Assembly (NCBI RefSeq): GCF_039729195.1
Contig: NZ_CP155796.1
Span: 4,526,001-4,590,000, forward strand
Length of the DNA: 64,000 nucleotides
Direction of reading: 5' to 3'
Origin: Mycobacterium sp. DL
GTDB lineage: Bacteria; Actinomycetota; Actinomycetes; Mycobacteriales; Mycobacteriaceae
Each line of letters starts with the position of its first letter. Position 1 is the first letter of the stretch. Positions 9,022-19,700 of the stretch are shown piece after piece. The translations under genes were made by a program, and so were the position numbers. Under the pieces are notes generated by a model. It was not told where the DNA came from. It ran no database searches and saw nothing but the letters and a program-made list of their open reading frames with translations.

Positions 9022-10014
9022 ATGCGATTCGGACTATTCATCCCGCAGGGCTGGCGTCTCGACCTGGTAGGAATCGAACCCGTCGACCAGTGGCGGGTGA
9101 TGTCGGATCTCGCCACCTACGTCGACGAGGGCGACATCTGGGATTCCCTGTGGGTCTATGACCACTTCCACACCGTGCCGATGCCCACGAACGAGGCCAC
9201 CCACGAGGCGTGGTCGCTGATGGCTGCCTTCGCCGCCACCACTTCGAGAATAAAGCTGGGTCAGATGTGTACGGCGATGAGCTATCGCAACCCCGCGTAC
9301 CTTGCGAAGGTCGCGGCGACCGCGGACATCATCTCGGGTGGCCGCGTCCAAATGGGCATCGGCGGCGGCTGGTACGAACATGAATGGCGCGCATACGGTT
9401 ACGGGTTTCCGTCGGCGGGGGTACGGTTGGCGCGGCTCGACGAGGGCGTGCAGATCATGCGTGACGCATGGCGTGACGGGGCAGTGACGTTCAACGGCAA
9501 GCACTATCAGGTCGACGGCGCGATAGTCGCACCCAAACCGCTTCAGGACGAAGGTATTCCGCTGTGGATCGCCGGCGGTGGCGAGAAGGTCACTCTGCGC
9601 ATTGCGGCGAAGTATGCCCAGTACACGAACTTCACCGCCGAACCGGAAGGGTTCGCCCACAAGTCTCAGATACTGTCCGAGCACTGTCAAGATGTGGGAA
9701 CCGATTTCGGCTCGATCGTCCGCTCCGCCAATGTCAACGCGGTGGTCGGCGCTTCAGAGTCAGAGGTCAGGGATCGGCTGGCTCAGGTGCGATCCCGGAT
9801 CAGCGGTCTCACCGGCGATTCTGCTGCCGACGCCATGCTGAATTCGATGAGCACGCCCCAAGGCGGCAGTGGCACACCGGAGCAACTCATCGAGTCGCTG
9901 CAGAAGCTCAAAGACCTCGGCTGTGAGTACGTGATCTGCTACTTCCCCGAGGCCGCTTACGACCGGTCGAGCATCGACCGCTTTGCAGAAGAAGTCATTC
10001 CCGCGCTGAGGTGA
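9022..10014 (+). CDS. LLM-class F420-dependent oxidoreductase
   Basis: A 330-residue luciferase-like monooxygenase-family TIM barrel. Characteristic stretches are MRFGLFIPQGW at the N-terminus, DSLWVYDHFHTVP, the SRIKLGQMCTAMSYRNPAYLAK strand-helix, GGRVQMGIGGGWYEHEWRAYG, and the second-half strand IPLWIAGGGEKVTLRIAAKYA. In mycobacteria most members of this plan use coenzyme F420 as hydride donor or acceptor. It lies 80 bp downstream of the acyl-CoA synthetase on the same strand. Substrate not predictable. Confidence 0.9.
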   Translation: MRFGLFIPQGWRLDLVGIEPVDQWRVMSDLATYVDEGDIWDSLWVYDHFHTVPMPTNEATHEAWSLMAAFAATTSRIKLGQMCTAMSYRNPAYLAKVAATADIISGGRVQMGIGGGWYEHEWRAYGYGFPSAGVRLARLDEGVQIMRDAWRDGAVTFNGKHYQVDGAIVAPKPLQDEGIPLWIAGGGEKVTLRIAAKYAQYTNFTAEPEGFAHKSQILSEHCQDVGTDFGSIVRSANVNAVVGASESEVRDRLAQVRSRISGLTGDSAADAMLNSMSTPQGGSGTPEQLIESLQKLKDLGCEYVICYFPEAAYDRSSIDRFAEEVIPALR

Positions 10015-10751
10015 TTCCCGAGCACGGCGAGACACTCTGCGATCCGAATGCAGGGCAGTGGATCGGAGCGTCCGCTTCGGCGACATTCTCTTCCGGTTGA
10101 GCGAAACTGCTGTGCGGTCGTTCCGCTCTCGTCGAGCAACCATCCGGAATCGCCGAATCGGGGTGACGAGATCCCGGCCGGCATTCCGCCAGCGGCGTCC
10201 GCCGCGATGACCGTGCCGGTGGCAGGCCGCCGCGAGCGCATCGATCTGTGGAGCCAATTGGCGAACTTGGATGCCATACCGGGTGAGGCAACTCGTAGAC
10301 GCTCGTCTCTGGCGCCAGATGTAGTGACGAGCGAGGTCAGGCTGCTGTCTGCGGCCGGTGGAACGGTTGCCGAGAAGTAATTTTTCGTCACCGATAATTT
10401 GCTGAAAGTTGCTTGTTCAGTAGATTAGTCAGCTTGTTTGCGGTGACACCGAAGCTTGCTGATTAGCGCAATAGTTGCGTGCGCAAATTTCTTTGCAAAC
10501 TTTGTGATCAAGGTCACTTTTGTGATTTAGGCTCGGACTGCTGGGCGTGATCAGTGAACGTAGAGACCGCCCCTAGCAAACCATTATTCGGGAGTTTGAG
10601 CGAGTCGGGGACTGGCGATGGCGCTGCGTGCTTGCGTGATGAGCGGACGGCGCGGTGCAGGTTCCTCCCGAAATCCAGCGTGGCCCTTGTTATAGCCGCG
10701 CGAACATCAGCCGGCGGGGGGTTCGCAAGCAGAGCAAACGGAGGACAACGT
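10015..10751 (+). other. 737-bp intergenic and leader region upstream of the giant repeat protein
   Basis: The first 370 bp have overlapping ORFs on both strands (up to 144 codons) with no recognisable domain or good ribosome-binding site, so I do not call them genes. From 10381 to about 10530 the DNA turns clearly AT-rich, unlike its surroundings, and contains a CRP-like palindrome; this is the likely promoter. The open frame of the giant protein extends back to 10554 without a convincing start. Confidence 0.5.
10503..10518. promoter_or_regulatory. CRP/cAMP-receptor-protein-like binding site
   Basis: TGTGATCAAGGTCACT, i.e. TGTGA-N6-TCACT, matches 9 of 10 defined bases of the mycobacterial CRP consensus TGTGA-N6-TCACA. 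It sits in the AT-rich stretch about 234 bp upstream of the chosen start of the giant repeat protein. Regulation by CRP is inference. Confidence 0.55.
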
Positions 10752-13700
10752 ATGTGTGCGACCCCAGCTCGTCATCGTGCGCAGCGCAAGGACACCCCTG
10801 ACTGCGAGCGGGAGTTCTGGGCAGCACGAGACCTCGTCGAGAGTGCCGGGCAAGGTCGTTCGGCCAGGCATACGCGCAAAGTGCAGTCGTGGTACGCACC
10901 GCATATCGGCCGGGTGGGGGCGCTGGCCGTCTCCCTCGGTGTTGGCCTGGCCATCGCGAACACCGCCGGTGTCGCCTACGCGGACACCGACTCGGAATCG
11001 GTGTCGTCGAGAACAGAATCCGACGATGACTCCCCGTCCGCGGGCCCACGCAAGTCCTCAGCGACGGCTGGCAGCGAACCGAATGAAGAAACGTCGTCCG
11101 ACGACGAATCCCCCGATGAGGACGCCGACGATGTTGCCGAGGACATCACCGAGGACATCACCGAGGACGAGGAGGTCCCGGACGGAGATGCCGAAGTCGA
11201 AGACCCTGGAGACGAGGGTCAATCCCCCGACGAGGAGGTCGACTCAGAGGAGGCGGTCGCCCCCGAAACAGAGCCGCCGTCCGGCGGGGTCTCCGATCTG
11301 CCCGTCGACTCTGATGACGCCCCTCAGGCGCCGCCCCTAACAGAACCAACCCCGACGCGCGACGTCGACGCCATCGTTGGAACTGACGCAGAGTCACCGG
11401 TCGACAGCGGTGACGAAGCGTCTGATCTCCAGATTGAAGGAGACGCACCAACCGACGACGGCAGGCCTCAGACCGAGATGGTTTCGCTGGAGACGTCGAC
11501 GACCGACGATTCGGTCGCGTTGGCGCCGGCGGCATCGCCAACGGAAGTCGGCGTAGAAAACGTCAACATCGTCTCCGCAATGGTTGCCGGCGTCATCTCG
11601 CCGTTCGCAGACCCGGCGGCGCCAGCCCAAGTGCCGTGGTTCGACGCGCTGATGGCATGGGTTCGCAGGCAGATAACCCATACGTTCTTCAACAAGAGCC
11701 CGGTCATCGGCCCGATTACCACATCACAGATCGTCACCGGTCAGTTGCTCATCGACCTGAGCGCCTCAGACCCAAACGGTGACCCGCTGACCTATACCAT
11801 CATTCAGCCGGAGAACGGCCTGGTCATCAGGGATCCCATCACCGGAACATTCATCTACACGCCCACCACGATCGTCACGGAACCCGTGACCGATACTTTC
11901 CAGGTCATCGTCAGTGACGACTCGGAGCACCTCAAAGGTATTGCAGGCCTCATCCAAGGCGTCTTCCACTGCGTGTTCCGGGCCATTGGACTTGCCGAGC
12001 CCGACAAGGTCACCGTCACGATTCCCGTCACGATCGATCCGCTAGTTCAGTTGCCCCCGGTTGTTGTGACCGTCGGCGCCCCCATCTATGCGCTGGGTTC
12101 CGATCCTGTCCAGTTGCTGTCCTCGGTGGTGATCACCGACGTCGACTCGACAAACCTGTCCTCCGCCACGGTGACGATAGCGACGGGCGCTCAGGATGGT
12201 GATGTCCTGGAATACGTTGCACCCGAAAGTAATCCCGTCGTGGGAGAGTGGGACGCGGAGACGAAGACTCTGACGCTCACGGGACCGGGAACCCTGGCGG
12301 AGTATCGGGAGGCGCTCAAGGCGGTTTCGTTCTTCACCACCGACGCCGGGATACCGCGGGGTGTCCTGATCCGTGTCACTGACGACACTGATGTCACAAG
12401 CCCGGTGCCGGGAGTCGCGACGATCGCAGTGATCGGTTTCCCACCATTGGTGGTGGTGTCGCCGGTAGCTTTGGGTTCCGCGGGGTCACCGGTGACGGTG
12501 TCGCCGGTTGTGGTGATCACCGACCTGGATTCGGAGGAGTTGGACTCGGCCACAGTCACTCTCACAGATCCTGCTGCTGGGGATTTGTTTGGCTGGGGTG
12601 ATGTGCCGGCGGGTGTGACCGCCGGTTATGCCGGTGGGGTGTTGACGTTCACCGGGTCGGCGTCGGTGGCGGAATATCGTGACCTTCTCGCCTCGGTGAC
12701 CCTGACATCGTCCAGTGCGGGTGTGAAGTTGGTGAACTTCGCCGTCGTTGATGGTGACGGTAATGCGAGTGTGGTGCCGGCGGCGACGGTGGTCACGGTA
12801 TTGGGTCTGGCGGTGGAGGTCCCACCGTTGGTGATCGTGTCTCCGGCCGCCGCGGGCACGACCGGATCGCCGATCGCGGTGAGCCCGATTGTGGTGGTCA
12901 CCGATTTGGATTCGGAGGAGTTAGATTCGGCCACGGTGACGTTGGCCGGTGCCGGTGCCGGCGTCGATGACGTCTTCGGCTGGGGGACCCTGCCCACCAA
13001 CGTCGCCGCGACGGTGAACGGTGGGGTGCTGACCTTCACGGGGACTGCGTCGGTGGCCGAGTACCGGGACCTCCTCGCTTCGGTGACGTTGACCTCGGCC
13101 AGTGCGGGGTTGAAGTTGGTCAGCTTCGCGGTCGTTGATGGTGACGGTAATGCGAGTGTGGTGCCGGCGGCGACGGTGGTCACGGTGGTGGGTCTGGCGG
13201 TGGAGGTGCCGCCGCTGGTGCTTGTGTCGCCGGTCGCCGCCGGTGCTGCGGGGTCGCCGGTGACGGTGTCGCCGGTGGTGGTGATCACTGATTTGGATTC
13301 GGAGGAGTTAGATTCGGCAACAGTCACTCTCACCGATCCGGGAGGTGGGGATTCATTCGGATGGGGTGATGTGCCTGCGGGTGTGACCGCGGGTCTCGTC
13401 GGCGGAGTCCTGACGTTCACCGGGACCGCGTCGCGGTCGGACTATCAGGCGTTGTTGGAGTCAGTCACCCTGACGTCGTCGACCGCCGGTCTGAAGTTGG
13501 TGTCGTTCGCCGTCGTTGATGGCGATGGCAATGCCAGTGTGGTGCCGGCGGCGACGGTGGTCACGGTGGTGGGTCTGGCGGTGGAGGTGCCGCCGCTGGT
13601 GATTGTGTCGCCGGTCGCTGCCGGTGCTGCGGGGTCGCCGGTGACGGTGAGCCCGATCGTGGTGATCACTGATCTGGACTCCACTGAACTCGACTCGGCC

Positions 13701-16700
13701 ACGGTCACTCTCACCGATCCAGGTGCGGGGGATTCGTTCGGGTGGGGGACGCTGCCGACTAATGTCGCCGCGACTGTCGCCGGTGGGGTTCTGACCTTCA
13801 CCGGGACGGCGACGCGGTCGGAGTATCAGGCGTTGTTGGAGTCAGTCAGGTTGACGTCGTCGACCGCCGGTTTGAAGTTGGTCAGCTTCGCCGTCGTTGA
13901 CGGTGACGGTAATGCGAGTGTGGTGCCGGCGGCGACGGTGGTCACGGTGGTCGGGTTGGCGGTGGAGGTCCCACCGTTGGTGATCGTGTCCCCGGCCGCC
14001 GCCGGTGCTGCGGGGTCGCCGGTGACGGTGTCGCCGATCGTGGTGATCACTGATTTGGATTCGGAGGAGTTGGATTCAGCGACAGTCACTCTCGCCGATC
14101 CGGGTGTGGGGGATTCGTTCGGGTGGGGTGATGTGCCTGCGGGTGTGACCGCCGGTTATGCCGGTGGGGTGTTGACGTTCACCGGGTCGGCGTCGGTGGC
14201 GGAATATCGTGACCTGCTCGCCTCGGTCACGTTGACGTCGTCGACCGCCGGTTTGAAGTTGGTCAGCTTCGCGGTGGTCGATGGTGACGGTAATGCCAGT
14301 GTGGTGCCGGCGGCGACGGTGGTCACGGTGGTGGGTCTGGCTGTCGAGGTGCCGCCGCTGGTGATCGTGTCCCCGGCCGCCGCCGGTGCTGCGGGGTCCC
14401 CGGTGACGGTGTCCCCGGTGGTGGTGATCACCGATCTGGACTCCACTGAACTCGACTCGGCAACGGTCACTCTCAGCAGTCCAGGTGTGGGGGATTCGTT
14501 CGGCTGGGGATCACTGCCGACCAATGTCGCCGCGACTGTTACCGGCGGGGTTCTGACCTTCACGGGGACCGCGTCGGTCTCGGACTATCAGGCGTTGTTG
14601 GAATCAGTCACCCTGACGTCGTCGACCGCCGGTTTGAAGTCGGTCAGCTTCGCCGTCACCGATGCTGACGGCAATGCGAGTGTGGTACCGGCGGCGACGG
14701 TCGTCACGGTGGTCGGGTTGGCTGTCGAGGTGCCACCGCTGGTTATCGTGTCCCCGGCCGCTGCGGGCAGCACGGGCTCACCGATCACGGTGAGTCCGAT
14801 TGTGGTGATCACTGACCTGGACTCAGCGGATATCGAGTCAGCGACTGTCACGTTGGGCAGCGCGGCTGCCGGGGATTCGTTCGGGTGGGGTGATGTGCCG
14901 GCGGGTGTGACCGCGGGTCTGGTCGGTGGGGTGTTGACGTTCACCGGGTCGGCGTCGCGGTCGGAGTATCAGGCGTTGTTGGAGTCAGTCACGTTGACGT
15001 CGTCCAGTGCGGGTTTGAAGGTGGTCAGCTTCGCGGTGGTTGATGGCGATGGGAATGCGTCGACGGTGCCGGCGGCGACGGTGGTCACGGTGGTGGGTCT
15101 GGCGGTGGAGGTGCCGCCGTTGGTGATTGTGTCGCCGGCCGCTGCGGGTACGACCGGGTCCCCGGTGACGGTGTCGCCCATTGTGGTGATCACCGATTTG
15201 GATTCGGAGGAGTTGGAGTCGGCCACGGTCACTCTCACCGACCCCGGTGCGGGGGACTCCTTCGGCTGGGGGACCCTGCCTACCAGTGTCGCCGCGACGG
15301 TGACCGGCGGGGTGTTGACGTTCACCGGGTCGGCGTCGGTGGCGGAGTACCGCGACCTCCTCGCCTCGGTGACCCTGACGTCGTCGACCGCCGGTTTGAA
15401 GTCGGTCAGCTTCGCCGTCACCGATGCTGACGGCAGTGCGAGTGTGGTGCCGGCGGCGACGGTCGTCACGGTGGTCGGGTTGGCGGTGGAGGTGCCGCCG
15501 TTGGTGATCGTGTCCCCGGCCGCCGCCGGTGCTGCGGGGTCCCCGGTGGCGGTGTCGCCGGTTGTGGTGATCACCGATCTCGATTCCACTGAACTCGACT
15601 CGGCCACGGTCACTCTCAGCAGTTCGGGTGTGGGGGATTCGTTCGGGTGGGGATCACTGCCGACCAATGTGGTAGCGACTGTCACCGGTGGGGTTCTGAC
15701 CTTCACGGGGACCGCGTCGGTCTTGGACTATCAGGCGTTGTTGGAATCAGTCACGTTGACGTCGTCCAGTGCCGGTTTGAAGTTGGTCAGCTTCACGGTG
15801 GTTGATGGTGATGGGAATGCGTCGACGGTGCTGGCAGCGACGGTGGTCACGGTGGTCGGGTTGGCGGTGGAGGTGCCGCCGTTGGTGATCGTGTCCCCGG
15901 CCGCCGCGGGCGTCATCGGGTCCCCGGTGACGGTGTCGCCGGTGGTGGTGATCACTGATTTGGATTCGGAGGAGTTAGCTTCGGCGACAGTCACTCTTAC
16001 CGATCCGGGTGTGGGGGATTCGTTCGGGTGGGGTGATGTCCCTGCGGGTGTGACCGCGGGTCTGGTCGGTGGAGTCCTGACGTTCACCGGGACGGCGACG
16101 CGGTCGGAGTATCAGGCGTTGTTGGAGTCGGTGACCCTCACGTCGGCTACGGCGGGGTTGAAGTCGGTGACGTTCGCGGTGGTCGATGGTGACGGTAATG
16201 CGAGTGTGGTACCGGCAGCGACGGTGGTCACCGTAGTCGGTCTGGCTATCGAGGTGCCGCCGTTGGTGATCGTGTCCCCGGCCGCCGCTGGAACGACCGG
16301 CTCACCGATCACGGTGTCCCCGGTTGTGCTGATCACCGATCTGGATTCGGAGGAGTTGGATTCAGCGACAGTCACTCTCGCAGATCCGGGTGTGGGGGAT
16401 TCGTTCGGGTGGGGTGATGTGCCTGCGGGTGTGACCGCGGGTCTCGTCGGCGGAGTCCTGACGTTCACCGGAACGGCGACGCGGTCGGACTATCAGGCGT
16501 TGCTGGAGTCGGTCACCCTGACGTCGTCGACAGTCGGTCTGAAGTCGGTCACCTTCGCCGTGGTTGATGGCGACGGTAATGCGAGTGTGGTACCGGCAGC
16601 GACGGTAGTCACGGTGGTGGGTCTGGCGGTGGAGGTTCCACCGCTGGTGATCGTGTCCCCGGCAGCCGCGGGCGCCACCGGGTCCCCGGTCACGGTGTCC

Positions 16701-19700
16701 CCGATTGTGGTGATCACCGACCTGGACTCCAGCCAACTCGACTCGGCGACAGTCACTCTCAGCAGTCCGGGTGTGGGGGACTCCTTCGGCTGGGGGACGC
16801 TGCCGGGCACTGTGGCTGCCAATGTTTCTGGTGGGGTTCTGACCTTCACGGGGACCGCGTCGGTGGCGGATTATCAGGCGTTGTTGGAGTCGGTGACGTT
16901 GACGTCGGCGACGGCGGGGATCAATTCGGTCACCTTCACGGTCATCGATGGTGACGGGAACACCAGTGTGGTGCCGGCGGTGACTGCGGTGACGGTGGTG
17001 GGGGTTCCGGGTGCGTCGGTGGCGCCGGTGTTGGTGGCCACGCCGATCGCGGCGGGGACGACCGGGTCCCCGATCACGGTGAGCCCGGTTGTGGTGATCA
17101 CCGACCTGGACTCGGCGGAGTTGGAGTCGGCGACGGTGACGTTGTCCGGTGCCGGTATCGATGACGTCTTCGACTGGGGGTCGCTGCCGACCAATGTCGC
17201 CGCGACGGTCACTGGTGGGGTGGTGTCGTTTACGGGGACCGCGTCGGTCGCGGATTATCAGGCGTTGTTGGGGTCGGTGACGTTGACGTCGGCGACGGCG
17301 GGGATCAAGTCGGTCACGTTCGCGGTCATCGATGGTGACGGGAACACCAGTGTGGTGCCGGCGGTGACTGCGGTGACGGTGGTGGGGGTTCCGGGTGCGT
17401 CGGTGGCGCCGGTGTTGGTGGCCACGCCGATCGCGGCGGGAACCACCGGGTCCCCGATCACGGTGTCCCCGGTTGTGGTGATCACCGACCTGGACTCGGC
17501 GGAGTTGGAGTCGGCGACAGTCACTCTCAGCAGTCCGGGTGTGGGAGATTCTTTCGGCTGGGGGACGCTGCCGGGCACTGTGGCTGCCAATGTTTCTGGT
17601 GGGGTTCTGACCTTCACGGGGACCGCGTCGGTGGCCGAGTACCGGGACCTCCTCGCTTCGGTGACGTTGACGTCGGCGACGGCGGGGATCAAGTCGGTCA
17701 CCTTCGCGGTCACCGACAGTGACGGCAATGAGAGTGTGGTGCCGGCGATCACGGCGGTGACGGTGGTGGGGGTGCCGGGTGCGTCGGTGGCGCCGGTGCT
17801 GGTAGCCACGCCGATCGCGGCAGGTACCACCGACTCGGCGATCACGGTGTCGCCGATCGTGGTCATCACCGACCTGGACTCGGCGAACCTGCAGTCGGCG
17901 ACGGTGACGTTGTCCGGTGCCGGCATCGATGACGTCTTCGACTGGGGGACCCTGCCCACCAACGTGGCGGCCACGGTGACCGGTGGGGTGCTGTCGTTCA
18001 CCGGGAACGCGTCAGTCGCGGACTATCAGGCGTTGTTGGAGTCGGTCACTCTCACCTCGGCGACGGCGGGGATCAAGTCGGTCACCTTCACTGTCACCGA
18101 CAGTGACGGCAACACCAGTGTGGTGCCGACGATCACGGCGGTGACGGTGGTGGGGGTGCCGGGTGCGTCGGTGGCGCCGGTGCTGGTGGCCACGCCGATC
18201 GCGGCGGGAACGACCGGGTCGCCGATCACGGTGTCGCCGATCGTGGTCATCACCGATCTGGACTCCAGCCAACTCGACTCGGCGACAGTCACTCTCAGCA
18301 ACCCCGATGTGGGGGACTCCTTCGGGTGGGGAACCCTGCCGACCAACGTCGCCGCGACGGTGACCGGTGGGGTGGTGTCGTTCACCGGGTCGGCGTCGGT
18401 GGCCGAGTACCGGGACCTCCTCGCTTCGGTGACGTTGACCTCGGCGACGGCGGGGATCAAGTCGGTCACGTTCACTGTCACCGACAGTGAGGGCAACACC
18501 AGTGTGGTGCCGGCGATCACCGCGGTCACGGTGGTGGGGGTGCCCGGTGCATCGGTGGCGCCGGTGCTGGTCGCGACGCCGATCGCGGCGGGAACGACCG
18601 GGTCGGCGTTCACGGTATCGCCGATCGTGGTGATCACCGATCTGGACTCCAGCCAACTCGACTCGGCAACAGTCACTCTCAGCAGTCCGGGTGTGGGGGA
18701 TTCCTTCGGGTGGGGGACGCTGCCGGACACTGTGGCGGCCAGTGTTTCCGGTGGGGTGGTGTCGTTCACCGGGTCGGCGTCGGTGGCGGACTATCGGGCG
18801 TTGTTGGAGTCGGTCACTCTCACCTCGGCGACGGCCGGGTTGAAGTCGGTCACCTTCGCGGTCACCGACAGTGAGGGCATCACCAGTGTGGTGCCGGCGG
18901 TCACCGCGGTCACGGTGGTGGGGGTGCCCGGTGCATCGGTGGCGCCGGTGCTGGTGGCCACGCCGATCGCGGCAGGTACCACCGGGTCGCCGATCACGGT
19001 GTCGCCGATTGTGGTGATCACCGATCTGGACTCCAGTCAACTCGACTCGGCGACAGTCACTCTCAGCAGTCCGGGTGTGGGGGATTCCTTCGGCTGGGGA
19101 TCGCTGCCGACCAACGTCGTCGCGACGGTGACTGGTGGGGTGGTGTCGTTCACCGGGTCGGCGTCAGTCGCGGACTACCAGGCGTTGTTGGAGTCGGTCA
19201 CTCTCACCTCGGCGACGGCCGGGTTGAAGTCGGTCACGTTCACTGTCACCGATGGTGAGGGCAACACCAGTGTGGTGCCGGCGGTCACGGCAGTGACGGT
19301 GGTGGGGGTGCCGGGTGCGTCGGTGGCGCCGGTGCTGGTCGCGACGCCGATCGCGGCGGGAACGACCGGGTCGCCGATCACGGTGTCGCCGGTGGTGGTG
19401 ATCACCGATCTGGACTCCAGCCAACTCGACTCGGCGACAGTCACTCTCAGCAATCCCGGTGTGGGGGATTCCTTCGGCTGGGGGACCCTGCCCACCAATG
19501 TGACTGCCAATGTTTCTGGTGGGGTGCTGTCGTTCACCGGGACCGCGTCGGTGGCCGAGTACCGGGACCTGCTCGCTTCGGTGACGTTGACCTCGGCGAC
19601 GGCGGGGATCAAGTCGGTCACCTTCACGGTCACCGACAGTGACGGCAACACCAGTGTGGCGCCGGCGGTCACCGCGGTGACGGTGGTGGGCCTTCCGGTT

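Noticed and set aside
10048..10380. 110-codon ORF, and a 144-codon ORF on the other strand, between the LLM gene and the giant gene
   Set aside because: No ribosome-binding site, no domain, and mutually overlapping frames; not enough to call a gene.
12441..19690. Regular repeats resembling a CRISPR array
   Set aside because: The units are 381 or 384 bp, fully coding and without unique spacers; no cas gene is present.
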